Origin: Bemisia tabaci
Lineage: Eukaryota; Arthropoda; Insecta; Hemiptera; Aleyrodidae
Direction of reading: 5' to 3'
Assembly: GCF_918797505.1 (NCBI RefSeq)
Contig: NC_092793.1
Location: forward strand, 45,930,243-45,994,242
Length of the DNA: 64,000 nucleotides
The notes beneath the pieces were generated by a model. That model saw only the letters and a list, made by a program, of their open reading frames with translations. It was not told where the DNA came from and did no database searches. Of this stretch, positions 1-21,600 are shown in pieces. Numbering within the stretch: the first letter of the stretch is position 1; every line of letters starts with the position of its first letter. The translations under genes and the position numbers were made by a program.

Positions 1-477
1 AAAAATTAACTTTCCAAATCATGATTTTTGGAACGCAGTATGAGTAAAGATGTCTTCTCAAAATTCATCAAAGTGAAAAGTGAATGCCACTTTTTATGCA
101 AGAATTATCCCATAATTGTTAAGATGATTTGCATTTTAATTTCTTCTTGGTAAGGAAGATTTATGTGCATGGGAAATTGATTTATGGGTGAATTTTGACC
201 CTGAAAAACTGCAGAGAAGTTAATAAGCTGACTCTAGAATTAGTATGCAAGTCACACAATTTGAGCCTGCCTAAACTACAATTGATCTGTTAAATGGTCA
301 ATGAACGTATGTGTTGAATATAATATATTTACGAATGAATTCAGAAGAAAACAATGCACTGAAGTCTAATGAGGTATTGTATCGAGCAGTTTATATGAGT
401 TGCCTATCATTCTTTTATTTACTCATGAATGATTGATTGCATATATATTCAGCTAAATAATTTTTCATTTCTAATAG
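1..477 (+). other. Intron sequence upstream of the first visible Pcf11 exon
   Basis: AT-rich sequence ending in a pyrimidine-rich tract and an AG at 476-477. No open reading frame with recognisable similarity is present. It is best read as intron of Pcf11, because the exon starting at 478 opens two bases into a codon and therefore needs an upstream exon. Confidence 0.7.
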
Positions 478-3400
478 GTGGAGCGTCAGATGGATTCTCT
501 GGATCTCATTCCACATCTCACAGTAAATCTAATCAAGATAATGAAAACTCCAATGAATCTTCTACCTCAAGTAAAACTACATCATTCCTTGGAGAGTTAC
601 CAAGTTACTCTGTTACTGAGTTGGTCCAAAAATTGTTTGCTAAAGGTATGCTAGGTAAGGCTGTTGAAGAAAAGAAAGAAGAAACTCCCAAGGCTGTTGA
701 TTCAGAATTAAAGCAAGTAGATTTCACGAAACCTGAAACATTAAAAGTGTAAGTACTTCAATTTATTTTTATTATTACGCTCCTTTCTATTCTATTCTAT
801 ATTCTATCCTTGATTTGCAATTTCATATTGAATGAAATTGAAAATATTACTGATATCATCTCAACAAAGTTCACTTCTTGATCGATCATGTAAAAATTGA
901 GAAAGGGAAACATGGACTGTAAACTGATTGCGGTTCGAGGAACGTGTCGTTCAGCCATAGTGTCGGTGATTATGTTGACATGCACTAAAATTCAGTTGAA
1001 AACTGCTTTTCGCATTAAAGTGTGAATGACTCATTTGAGATCGCAATACATCACAGATGAAAGGATGAATAAACATAGTATGTACCAGCTTGTCATAACC
1101 TTCTAATTTCGCATAGCTGTTTTGAAGAAAGAAGATTTTAAAAAAAACAGTGATGGTCTCTCAAACATAGGATCAGGTGCTTATTAATTTTGGTCAGATC
1201 AATAAGCGGCTTGTTTTTCTCTCCTTTACATTTTTAAATAATCCTGTACTTAGCGCCCATCCTCTGTTAGAGTTGATGCCAATTAAGTTTACGCACTTTT
1301 AGACTGCTACTACAGATCATCTGACAACACATTTATATGTAACGTAAATGCAAGAATCAAGATGGCAGATCCTTTGTGGCAGTCTAAAAGCATGGATACT
1401 TATTTGGCGGTCTCTGTTCAACAAGCCCTAGGCAACCTTTGTTTGATTTTATCAAACACGTGGAAAATTGAACCAGGGACCACCTAATCCACTGTGCCAA
1501 GACTTCATTTGTCCAAACTTTCTCTTGCTTTAGAATACTCATTTAAAGTAAACGTCCATGCTCATGCTCTCATTACAAGAATACACACGAAATTTACATC
1601 TAAAAAAGCACTGAAACTGCAGCAAATACCTAAATAATGAATATGAAATCACTGTTAACTTGGTCTGTTTTTTTTCCAGGAGGCAACCAGCAATGATCAC
1701 CAAATTGTATTCAGGACAGCAGTGCAGCACATGCGGTTTAAGATTCTTAGATGGATTAACTGACAAATACAGTCAACACTTAGATTGGCATTATCGACAA
1801 AATAGACGGAAAAAAGATATGGCACACACAGTTCAAAGTCGACAGTGGTACTACGATATATCAGACTGGATTCAATTTGAAGAAATCGAGATCCTAGAAG
1901 AAAGAGGTAGTTATTTTCACATACTTTGCACCAGTCTCTCGGCAGTCTCTTTTGCTTTTGAAAGAAGTAATCGAAGTGGACAATTCAGTTTTTTTCCTTC
2001 CTTTTATCAGTATTTCATTAAAGTATGAATTGCATTGTGTGTCAAGATGCGTTTTTATGTAAAGTTCTTTCAATGACATGGACTCCAATTTTAGTCGTCC
2101 ATCTTAACAACAATTTATACTTTTTCCATGGTCATATTTCATGCATAAATAAAATGTGAATGATTTTTTAAATGAAATTTTTGTTTGCTTTGCTTCCAGC
2201 CCAGAGTTGGTTTGAGTCTCAGGTGATCGATGAAGAGGGCCGAGAGATTCCAGGAGAACTGGTGAGTGTGCCTGCTGGTAGCGACTTAGCTGAAGGTGTC
2301 TGTGTACACTGCCATGATCCTTTTGAGTTGTTCTACCATGCAGAAGCCGAAGAGTGGCATTTTCGGCATGCCATTTGCGTCGATAAGAAGTTGTATCATC
2401 CTGTTTGTCATCAAGATTGGCTGGTAAGTTCAAGCCTTTACTTCTTAAAATAAAATGCAAATTATCAACCCAGGGTCATATAAGCACAGGAAAAAGTGTG
2501 AAAAGAAATGAGAAGAATGTTTAAGGGATTGTAAAAATTAAGTTTTGTCTAGGCTGTACATATCAGTGATATCTTACTCAAATAAAATAGAAAGCCAAAA
2601 CAATCTGAAGCCATAAACTGCAATACTTCAGAAAGTCAACCAGCCGTTCTCAACCTTTTTTGACCGCTGATCACTTTTTTGCCAAGGGAAAAGGCTGCGG
2701 ACCACTAACAAAAACGCGCAACTTTTTTTGCTCTTATGTTGTGCTTTTTCAATTTGACTTTTACTATTTGTTTCACGAAAGGGAGGGGGGGGGTATCTTA
2801 ATTGTCATTTCTTAATGAGAGCGCCTTTGCACCAGATTGTCAAAATCCGAATAAATGTTGGCAAGTTGACTCCAAAGTTCCAGCTCCCTGTTGATCAGTC
2901 TATCGCAATACTTATCATTATTTATTAAACATTTATTTGTATTTTCAGTGGTTGGATATGATTTTTCCACTGATCTTGGTTCAAGGTTACTGCTTATTAA
3001 GCTCATAAAGTTTAAATTAAAGACTTAAGCAATGATTCAAACTCACCTCTTGAGTTTTAAGTGCCATCTAGTTCGTTAAACTAATTTTTTAGAGGTCTTT
3101 GAAGTTTTTTTAGGAGCTAAATTGAATTTTGCGATTACCTGCTTGCTTTACAAGTTTGGTTCTGCACAAACTGATAACAAATCATGAATTAGGTTCAGAT
3201 TTGTGACAATTTTCTAGGATTTTTTTTCTTTTCTGGAGTTTGGCAAGGGTCTTAATTTTTTAGATGTCATGGCTGATTTTGTAGAAGCATTTGACTCAAT
3301 GGCACACAAGGGTTTGGAACACTGAGACTAGGAATTATTTATGTAACATGTAACTGTCTAAGTTTCAAGCAGTAGGCTGTTTTTTAAGGCTATCGGCTTT

Positions 3401-5030
3401 TGGGGAAAGGAGAGAAGTTGAATTTCCTTTTACTATGAGCTCTAATTTTTTTTCTCTCTTTTTTTCAGTTGTCACTAGAGGTGGAGGCTGAAAATGCACG
3501 TAAAGAGTTAGAAGAATTAGAGACCAAGAAATTAGAAGAAGAAAAGAAAAAGGAAGAAGAAAAGAGGATAGAAGAAGAGAAAAAGAAAGAGGAAGAAATA
3601 AAGAAAGAAGACGAATTGAAAATGGAGGAAGAAAAAGGAAAAGAAAGTGTATCAGTGAAAACTGAAGTGATGGAAAGCGACTCTGAAATGACTGGTAATG
3701 ATGCTGTGAAGTCAGAAACGGAAGTGAAAGTAGAGAGTAATTCAGACTCCGGTGCTGTGGAAGAGCTGGTCGTTACCATCAAAGAGGAACCAATGGAAAT
3801 TTCAGTTGAAGAAGGTGTGTACTTTTCTAGATTGTTGCGAAATAATAGCTCAAATTATCAGGAGCCAGAATTATATCTTTATCTCTTTCATTGGCAGGAC
3901 AGTAATCGTGCACTGTGATCGAGGGGCACTCTGTCTATATGTGACCAGATGTGTGAAAAAGGACCTTTTCTTCTGGGATTAAATTTTCCTTAACTTTATG
4001 CTAAAACTTGAACTATGTTTTACTATGCACCAGGAATTTTTGTTGCGGAACCTCAGGACTAATATTTCCTTCAATTTTTAAAATTTCAGGATCTGACTTG
4101 CGCCAAAATTTCCAAAATGTTTTCCTCCTCATATTTGCAAAAAGGAAAGGAAAATTGTCTCCTGAAAGACAAGGTTCCTTTTTATTATAGATCTGTTCAC
4201 ACTTGTGGCTGTTGTATATTTACCCTTGCTTACATGATGTATGTGCTACATGCTTAATTTCAGAGTGGGAAATACAAAGGCATAGCTAAAAACGGGAATT
4301 CTCAGCTGTGGTTCACAGCACTCACATCTTGCTGCACGAGAATTAGTATGGGTGGCAGTAAAAGAGTTTATTGAATGTTATTTTGAGCATTTATCAATTA
4401 AAAAAATTAGAATAAAATATAATGGTACAGTTGATGCAATTCAAAATCTCAGCCCTACGATCTCCATTAACTCGCCTTTTCCTTTTTCTTCTTTCAGGTG
4501 ACTCCTCCAAAATGAAAACAGATGTTGACTCAGAGGCAACTGCAGAGCAGCCAAAAGAGGAGATACTGGAGAAAATGGAAACAGAAGAATCAGATTTACA
4601 AACAGAAGTAGTTATTGCTAACATAGAAATTAAAAAAGAAGATACAGATTTGAATGTGGTGGCAGATTCCCAAGTTGATACAACATACGCTGGTGTCACC
4701 AGTTCTATAGATGGGAATGTTGAATTAAAAGAGTCCTCACAAGAGACTGTTCGATCTTCTGGCAAGATCAAAATAAACATCTCCAAACCAGTCCTTTCCC
4801 CTGCAATCCCAGAGGAACCAGTTGAACCGGAGCCGATGGCCGAAGAGTCTGAACCAATAGGCGAGCCAGCATCAGGTGTAACCATTGACCCTAACGAACC
4901 GTTCCCACCTGGCCTCGAACCAACTGAACCTGTAGTTAAATTGAAGCCGCGCTTAGTCGGCAGGAAGTTAACAGAGTACCCTCCGATAACCAAAGGCACT
5001 GAGCTCTCTGGTTTGTGTTCAATCATGTAA
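478..5030 (+). CDS. Pcf11: Pcf11, pre-mRNA cleavage complex 2 subunit, C-terminal part (5 exons, 5' end outside window)
   Basis: Role (family knowledge): nuclear subunit of cleavage factor II, acting in mRNA 3'-end cleavage and transcription termination. Exons read from AG/GT sites with continuous phase: 478-748, 1680-1906, 2200-2423, 3469-3814, 4498-5030 (stop TAA). They give about 532 residues after an incomplete first codon. The second exon holds a zinc-finger segment with CSTCGLRF, then YSQHLDWHYRQNRR and RQWYYDISDWIQFEE, typical of metazoan Pcf11. The third exon holds the second cluster: VCVHCHDPFELFY, then EEWHFRHAICVDKKLYHP. The fourth exon encodes a Lys/Glu-rich, probably coiled segment. 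The last exon is acidic and ends in KLTEYPPITKGTELSGLCSIM (final residues split here only for reading). The CID and CLP1-binding parts must lie upstream of the window. No exon is visible in 1-477. The identity is secure; the low-complexity exon boundaries are slightly less so. Confidence 0.93.
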
Positions 5031-8000
5031 TTCAACAAGCGCAAAGGGACCTTAAAATTCACAAGATCTCAAGTGATAAAAACACTATTTATTTTTACCA
5101 GCTAACTTGAAACTCGGCGGTTTAAACCCATGTGTGTCAAGATTTAATGTCACAGGCACAGGTTGGACGGCCAAAGACTCAAACAGAGGTCACTCCCTTG
5201 ACTCTCATTGAGTGGAAAAGAACTTTTTTTTTTTGTTTTGCGTTAATATAGCAATGCTCATTTGGCTTGTCAATAGTTTGATGTGAGGAAAAAAAAGATT
5301 TTAGAAACCACACTGAGACAGAATTTACTCAAAGTGACATTTTGCACTCCTGCCAGGTAGAATTTCACATCAAATAATGATACAAGCCTCTGTCAAACGA
5401 TTATTTCCAGCATATTTCTACATCATTTTCTGATGTCATCTTGGTGGAAAATTTTAGTCTGGTTGAATCAAAATGAAATTTTCCTCTAGTCTTATGCAAT
5501 ATTTTTAAATGAGTTTTAAAAAATTCAAAACAAACATTTTTAATTTTTCACGCTGAAACAAAGTTAAAATCGACTTTCTTTCAATTCAATACTGCTGCAT
5601 TTTACTTGTTGATGAGCATTACTCGAAGGAAGAAACTATTGAAAAGTCAACTGAGCTAGCATATTAACTCACTGTAAGATGTGAGTGTACTTATTTTTTC
5701 TCAATTATTAGCTTCGTTTTTCACATTAAAATATATTTTTCTTGACAGGAAAGAGGTGGGGGAAAAATAAGAAAAAGTTCAAGAGAAGGAACTTTAGTAA
5801 TATACATTCTCTCCTGAAATTGACAGGTCCCAACATTTTGAAAATGTGGATTTGAATGCATAAAATGTGGGGTGTGAAGTAAAGCCCATAAAACTTGCAA
5901 AGTTAAGCTTTTTTTAATTGCACCTCACTAAAAAATGTTTGTTTCCTCCCACAAAAGATCTTCAATTTGCATGTACGATTAAAATAAAAATCTCCTAAAT
6001 TTTAGCAAAGAAAACTTTATATCTCATAAATTTTATTTGTTGATAACTTAGTTGTTTGAAAGTAGAGTAGTAAAACAGATTTTGAGGGATATATTACTGA
6101 AGCTAGTACACTCTTATCTTACAATGACATCCATTGTGTAATGTTACTGCTGCAAATTTTGTTATACATTTCTGACTGCAGTACAAGATCCCTACAATTT
6201 ACTCACCACGTACACTGTAATGTAACTTAATATTTTCTCATTATCAATTTCATGTTTGTCAGACGTCAAATCCAAAGTTAGTTGAAGAACTAAAAAAGTC
6301 TTGCTCGATAACATTAATACTGTGGTTTGTCTTCAGTCCAGATTTGTGTACATTCTGAGCTTTTGAGACCCTGAAAAAAGATTGCTTGGAAGAAGAGCTC
6401 ACCTCGCTCTTCCTAAATTTTATATTCTTTACTGAAAGCCCAGAACGTTCTCTTTTAAAACTTTATTGCTCAATCAAATGCAAAGCAATCAATGCATTTA
6501 TGCAATTTTAATGATTCTTAAAAAAGTTGAGCGCCCGGAGGTGCTGTTGACAGATGTATGGAGATTTCAGAAAGAGTATCTAATACGATAAAAATGAAAG
6601 GAATTGACATCCTAAAAATACAGCGTATTCTTCTCAGTTTTTATCATTTGAAATATCTCAAATGCGCAGTACATCAATTTTATCAAATCTTTTCAAGTTT
6701 TAGGAGTGACACCTGAAACTGGTTGGCTCCATTCTCGAATCTGTTACGTTTTTTAAACTTATTTTTTTTTTGTTTAAATTGTATGAAAGTGAAGAAAATG
6801 AAGTTAGAGAAAATTACGTAACTCTAGAGTTCCATCAGTTTGATGGAAAGAAAAATTTAAGAAAAAGGGGAAAAAAACATATGTTTAACCTAAACAATTT
6901 TGTTTTACAGCTGTCTTTTCCTTCTTTTTTTAAGTTTTTATTCTATTTATAACATAATTGTGTCTGACAGTGATGTCGATAGTCCAAGTGCAAAACTATT
7001 GTGATGTTCAGAAATCTGTGCTCCAATGTTATTTTTTCAAAGAGGAGCAAGCCAATTTTATAGTTTAAATTCATTCAGAATATTCTGCTAACAGAGACTA
7101 AAAACCAAGGAAGTTTTCAAGATATTACGTTGACTTTTTTTCCAAAGAGAAGATAAAGTATGACTTGAAGTCCGGAACATTGCAAACGGAGTTATGTGTT
7201 TCGCACTTTGGCCATTGATATAATCCACTCTTGCAGCTCCTTTAACTAGTGTGTTCTTTTGTCTTGCTTAGGCTCATCCCATTGGTTGTAAATTTTTGCT
7301 CAAATGTCTCAATTTCAGAGATTTAGATTGTATGTACTGATGCTGAAATGACAAGCCTGCAAATTTTGGGTCAAAATTGTCTCTGAACTAAAAAAAAAAA
7401 GAACCCTGGTGTATTTTCAAGAGATCAGTTTGGAATAAACATCAGAACTATCCTATCGCCCAAAAAATTTCTGGAAAATATGATTTTCTCTAAAAAAAGT
7501 CCTTTTTATAGCAGAGAGTTCAAAGTCTCTGGAAAATCCTGACTTGATCGAATTTATTTGATATTTTTCCCAAACTCAATTCAAAAAATTAGAAAGGACT
7601 GCCTAATTATCTCAAAAAATAGACATGACCCTAAATTTGTAGGTCCATGCAATCGTATTATCTGTCAGTTTTAAGAATCATGTAACAATTTTTAGGCCTT
7701 ATCTAGGCTTTAGGCACTAATTCACTGAAGTTTGAAGAAAACCATCACCTTCTCCAATCATTGTTTGAAGTGGATCATTCTTCAGTATTGTGTAAAGACC
7801 TCAAGCACTGAATATTTGAACATCATCCTCCCAGAATTGATTATTATCCTGTTGCTGAGTCGTACATGTTTTTCTTTTCCTTTCCCCCCTCTCTTTCATT
7901 TATTTTTTCTTTTCCTTTTTTTACTGCAAAGTGTGCTTTTTGGTCTAGGAATTAGTTAAAATGATTTCAAAAGAAGTTATGCTTTCTTTGTGTTTTTCCT

Positions 8001-8765
8001 TGCTGATTCTAATCACTATTTATGGAGAAATAATAATTGTGATTTAATTTTTACATGATAAAATGTCAATGTGATATATTTTTGTGAATTTCTCTAGTTA
8101 TGTATAGTATTTTGTCTCCCAAATCACTCTTTTTTATTTTATTTATTATTTTGAATATTTTTCAGTGGTTTAAGAGAGATATGTAAAATGAAAAATTGAC
8201 TCATTTATTATTTTATTTTGAAATTGTGTCATAGCTGGTAAAATTTTACCAATCGTCTCTCTTGTACTTCAATGAATTGATTTATTCCCATCATCTATTT
8301 CATGTTTCATTGCAAGACAAATTCTAGGTAATCAGAAGGGAGAATGTAATTTTCTTTTGGGGAGGGGGGTTGTTATGTTAGTGTATAGAACTCGTTTGTT
8401 TTCTCTTGAAATATTGATCCTTGTATTAAATAATAGAATTATTTTAGATGATCAAGAGAATTTATTTTTAAGGCATGATTCTGTAATCATTTTTTTGTTT
8501 GTACAGTGAAATAAACCAGATCAAAAAGAGTAACTGCTGGTCCCAGTAACTTTGAATATGAGATGCTTTTACCGGCAAATATAATCATTCATAGCCAATG
8601 AATCTTGATATGCCTTTTTTAAGATGTACAGTGTAAAATCTTATAAATATTTGTAATTTTTCTGTTAAATTTTTAATGCAGTTGTTTATTTTTTGTAAAG
8701 AAAAAATGTTTTGAATTATAAAAAATATCAAAAATCTGAAAAAAATAATAAAATTTAAAACCTAC
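5031..8765 (+). other. Probable long AT-rich 3' UTR and flank of Pcf11
   Basis: No coding exon is seen between the Pcf11 stop and the next gene. The stretch is AT-rich and contains AATAAA hexamers at 7434, 8510 and 8747. It also holds a degenerate copy of a MITE family at about 6983-7212, described separately. The short open frames here (6770-6952, 7732-7959) have no family features. The actual transcript end is not determinable from sequence alone. Confidence 0.4.
6983..7212. mobile_element. Degenerate MITE copy, family E (GTAAGTC-type ends)
   Basis: The interior (TTATTTTTTCAAAGAGGAGC, then AAGAGAAGATAAAGTATGAC and TTGCAAACGGAGTTATGTG) matches the better-preserved copy at 9493-9730. The ends CCAAGTGC and GCACTTTGG are inverted but diverged. 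It lies in the Pcf11 3' flank. Confidence 0.6.
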
Positions 8766-8790
8766 TAAAATATTTGTTGTTTGTATTGTG
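8747..8790 (+). promoter_or_regulatory. Candidate polyadenylation signal with GT-rich downstream element for Pcf11
   Basis: AATAAA at 8747-8752 is followed within about 25 bases by a T/GT-rich stretch (TTGTTGTTTGTATTGTG from about 8773). This is the usual layout of an animal poly(A) site. Earlier AATAAA copies at 7434 and 8510 are alternatives. Confidence 0.4.
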
Positions 8791-10526
8791 ATCATCCATA
8801 CTAAGCTTCATTGATAAACCTTATTAGGCTAATGGCTCTGTTTTAGCCACTATTATCAGTCATTATAACTGTTTGTCGACAGAGACATCTACCCTCCAAA
8901 AAAAATGAAAGCCCTCAGTGAATGAATGAGGTAGGACTCATTTTTGAGGAAAAGATGAGATATTGGTGACTTTGAGAGAAACTTGTTTCCATATAAACTT
9001 TACCAAAAAGTGACCTCAGAAACTATTCATAGTTGTGCACACTCAATAATTTTAACTTTTGAAAGCCCCAAGACTCAGTGTACCTTAGTTTTAAAAGTGA
9101 ATTTCATTTTTCTGAGAATCACAAAAATTCTACCTCCTTCATTTACTTGGGGCTTCTGTCAGCAAATTAGGCATGTCAGGAAGACAAAATAATGAATTAT
9201 TTAATTTGTTTTTGAGTTTTTCTATGATGATGGCCTGTGAGATCTTTGAATCAACAGGGCGTCAGACCGAAATTAATGCAGTCCCAAATATACCTCTAAA
9301 AGCTTGGATTTTCAGCTTTCTAAGGGTATAAAAGTATTTGTCCAACAGATCAATTACTCTAAAACTGTAAATGTATTTTGCCGTGGCCACCTTGAACTAT
9401 TTCCTGCCACCTCTTTTTATACGAGGTTTGTCGCCTGAAAGTTAAATTTCTGCAGGGATTTGCTGTTAGATGAAAAAATCAAAATCGACATCGTAAGTCC
9501 GCAATCACATATCTCGTTTGCGGTGTCTGAAAATCTCCGCCTCTGTTATTTTTTTGAAAGGAGAACAAATTGACATCATTCCTTGAAGTTTATGCAGAAT
9601 TTTCTTTGCACAGAGGAGAAAAATCATGGCAGTTTTAAGGAATTGCTGTTGAGTAGTTCTCCGTCTAAGAAATAAAGTATGACAGGAAGTCTGCTACGTT
9701 GCAAACCGAGTTATGTGATTGCAGACTTACACCGTTAAAATGCTCTCAGGAAAGGAAAAAGTTGGGAAGGTCATATTTTTAATTTTGTTGAAAACAATAA
9801 TTTTTCATATTTGAACTGATTGGTTTAATTTCATTTTCACTCAAACCATGTCCAAAGCATAGGTACCTCTAATTTAATTTTTTGCTTAATTTCAGTAATT
9901 TTCTTGCTAAGAATGCAAGTTGCGCTATCCTAGCTACATTGGAATGCACTTCAATATGTAATCCAAAGTCCCTTTCCCCCGCCACCGTAATCATGTCATG
10001 TAAGCAATGAAATTTGCATACTTGACTGTTCGAAGGCGTTTTAATGATTACGTACCTTCATGGTGCGCTCCCTACTGATACTATTGGAGAAAACTTACGT
10101 AAATTTCAGACAGAGGTCAGTAGCATCAGATTCGAGATATCGATGTTCGATTCGATTGCCAATATCCGAAAAAGGCAATTGTGCGAAAACAATGCAAAAA
10201 TCAGCCGTGTTTTCGGTCTCGTTTCGTTGTTATCAAAACACATTTCGGGTAATCGCGTATCAATAATTCCGTGTTTTCATGCCTCGTTGGCACTTGTGTT
10301 TTTATCACATTAGCTTAAAAGCTTCCCCTCTCTGTTTTAGGTAGCATTTTAAATGTGTTAGTCTCCATTTAGTGCCTCTTTCAGCCTCGAGCAAGTAGGA
10401 ACAGTGGTTATTGTTTACATTCAACTAACTAGGGTTACACCATGATCCTTGTTTTTTCTTGCAAATTCTAAGCAATGGAGAGTATTTTTCCGATTCTCTT
10501 ACCACGAAAAGTAAATTCTTGAAGGT
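8791..10526. other. Spacer between Pcf11 and the SLC35E2-like gene, including its presumed promoter/5' UTR
   Basis: No supported coding exon. It contains the family E MITE at 9493-9730. The 10044-10313 segment has higher CpG content and short unsupported open frames. A promoter for the downstream gene should lie here, but no TATA box or initiator can be assigned with confidence. In-frame TAA at 10512-10514 closes the frame upstream of the chosen start. Confidence 0.4.
9493..9730. mobile_element. MITE, family E, 238 bp, best copy in window
   Basis: The ends are inverted repeats: GTAAGTCCGCAATCACAT at 9493-9510 and its complement at 9713-9730, with one mismatch in 18. Similarity continues inward (TCGTTTGCGG against CGTTGCAAACCGAG). 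No coding capacity. Related copies lie at about 6983, 14655 and 43735. No clear target duplication is visible, so the superfamily is open. Confidence 0.75.
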
Positions 10527-18670
<8,144 letters not shown>

Positions 18671-21600
18671 AAAACCTTCATCTCCTGTTCTCCGGTGTAG
18701 AAATCCATCAACTTGGAGTTTGTATCATCTCTAATTTCTACCTGTTAATTGTAATTTATTTATTTTTTCTAGTTGAAATATTCCTTGTGATATAACCTCT
18801 TTTTTAAGGTCCTTGAATTTCTTTCCCCCTGTTTTTAATGTGATCCAATGTCCAATCGATTAATTGCTGGTTGATTGATCTGTCAAATTAAGTTGAAACT
18901 TTGCAATTTATCTCTGTCCAATATTTTAATTGTTTTCTTTTTTTATTTCCTCTTCAAGCACGTTTATTTTGATTTTATTATGTAATTTTGTCTCTAAGAA
19001 ATCCTTTTTTTGAAATTTGTAGATGCTTCTTGACATCTCTTCATCTTTTTACTTGACTAAATTTAATTGAAGGGAACCACCTGAAACTTGAACAAAAAAT
19101 GGGGTGAGTGCCAAGATTCTGGTACTCCTCATCACTAATTAAAAAGTTAATGTTAAGTAGTAATTTTGTGAGACTATCTAACTGATTTAGAACAATTATG
19201 GTAGATAATTTGGTGTTTCACCATCTCTAAGTCAGAAGTTGAAAGGAGCATCTTAAAATTTGGTATCTTTGGTAGCTAGGGAGAGCTAACTTTACATGTA
19301 TTTTGAAAATTCTCTTTTTAGAGTTTTTCTTTTTGAGTCAACCATGATGCATGAATTTCTCTAACTATGCATTTAAATGTAATCTTCTCTGAAGTTTGCA
19401 CATTTCATCTCAATTTTTTTTTCTTTTTTCTAAATCCTTGTAAATGATGTAAGATTCAGGACCATAGAGGTATCATTTTAGAGGGTTAAAAAACTTACTT
19501 AATCGTTCCTATACATTAATATCTCGTTGCCTTTGAGTGATGAATAATAATGGGTCTTCAGACACAGTTTGAATTAAAAAGAAAGTTGCATGTTTTCTCT
19601 TCAAAGTCTTATGTAGAAAACAGTGCACGTTATAGGAGTTTGGTGGACAAGATGTCTACCCGTATTTTTAACCTAGATTACTTGGAAGTTAGATTTTAAA
19701 AATGATGTCATTTTTACTTTTTCAATCGAACCAATGTTAAGTGGGTACTGTGAACACTGAAATCTTTTTTAGGAATTGATTACTAGCACTCATGCTGTGC
19801 AATTTCGTTCAACGTGCTCTGTAATTTTGAAGGAGAACATGTTACACAGTGCTTCAATTCGGACCTTGTCTGAAGACCTATTCCATATTAAGCATAATTA
19901 TGTTGCAAAAGATGTGTATTTTCTTGCAAAATGGAAAGTAGCTATCCCTTATTGATTGTTAGACTTGAACATTAGCATTTTAATTAGCTCCAGAAAACTC
20001 AACCGTTTCTGAATAATGAGCGCAATCAGAATATGAAATCTTTGTCAATTAGTTGATGCAATGACCATAAAAGCCTCAAAAGTGCAGCTCAGCTGTCTTC
20101 TGTGTGCACCCATGAATGACCCATATCTCTACAGAGAAATTATGTGATACGCTGGCGACTTTAAAACTTGCACCGCGTAATGCAGTTATAAATGCAAACA
20201 TTCTATAAAATCAAAATTGAGTTTGAAATCATCAGAACCGTTGTATCTAATTTATATTGATTTTTCTTGATAAGGTGCTCCACGCATTTGAATTTTGTGG
20301 ACTGAAATTTATATCTATTTTGCACCATTGTGAACCTTTTGTCTCAACATCAGAAATTTCATTGTATCTAGCCATGTCATATCTGACGCATTACGCACAA
20401 AATCTTTGCCAAATCAGCACTGGTCACTGCCTTCTTTTAAAACCCTTTCATATCCATTTGCATTCAAATTAATGCTAATGGAAGCCTTTTGTCAATGATA
20501 TCTGATGAAATCAGGTTCTCAGCAAGAATAAGATCTTGATTGCTAAAATTAAAAATCCAGTTTCTAGAAATTTTTTTTCAGATTTTACCATTTATTGATA
20601 CATCACTGTAAATATATAACTTGTCTAATTATCTAAGCATCTAATTAGCTTATTGTATCGTAAGGGCAGTGCTAGTATGAGGGAAAAGAACAAATGGGTC
20701 TAAGGATCAATTTTTTGTCTTAATTTCTTGGTGATAGTGAAGTGAAATTTTTCCGGGAAGACCAAGGTGCATGGTTGTTTTCTCTTCTTATTTTGTGCTC
20801 TGTTACATCTTTTTCATTAATGCAGGTGCTGTTTGATTGAGATTTTTAAATCACCCTCAAAATAGCAATCCTTTTGAATGCTCTTCAGGTGAAATAAAGT
20901 AGTCGGCTGCCCCCCCCCCCCCCCCCCTCCCATAAAAGAGAATATTTAATACTGAAAAGTCTCCTTCTCCTAGTGACTTTTCAAATTTTTTCCATTAGAT
21001 CTTCATATCACAGTATTCATTCCTCTTAGCTTCTCTACCTTGAATCTCACATTTACTTGCTTCATTTTTTTAAATCGGCCAAGTGGGAGAGGAGCTAAGA
21101 TTCTATTTGTTTTTGTGCAATCCCTCAGCGGTTCCATTCGCTACTTTCCTCTGTTAACTTTATGCACAGTGAATCAGACTTCAATGTTGGAAGAACATTT
21201 TTTTATGACGGCTCATTCCACCTCTGCATTCTGTCCGATCCTTGCATTCATTATTCAAGTCGATTTTTGTTTGTACTTTTAAATGAAATTCATTTCAACC
21301 TCATTGTAATATTAACAGCATTTGAGTATACTCTCTTAGTAGAACTTTGATTCAGTATACTTCAGTTAATTGGATCCTTGTTTGATGATCTGTTATAAAA
21401 GTTTATAAATGAAATGATAAATATTCTTCTGTGAACAGTGAAAAGGCAAAAAGCCATTGATTAGAAACATCTAGGTTTTTGAAGATTGCTGTTGAAGAAC
21501 CTAGAGCCCAACGTTAATGTTACATTTACTTTACCTCGAAATCCTAATTTAGAAATTTTAACCTCCAGGATAGACATTTAAAAAAAGATGGAAGACAACG

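Noticed and set aside
3465..3782. Minus-strand Ser/Phe-rich open frame opposite Pcf11 exon 4
   Set aside because: Antisense shadow of the Lys/Glu-rich Pcf11 exon.
4394..5062. 222-codon minus-strand open frame opposite Pcf11 exon 5
   Set aside because: Shadow of the last Pcf11 exon, which has splice continuity and a family context on the plus strand.
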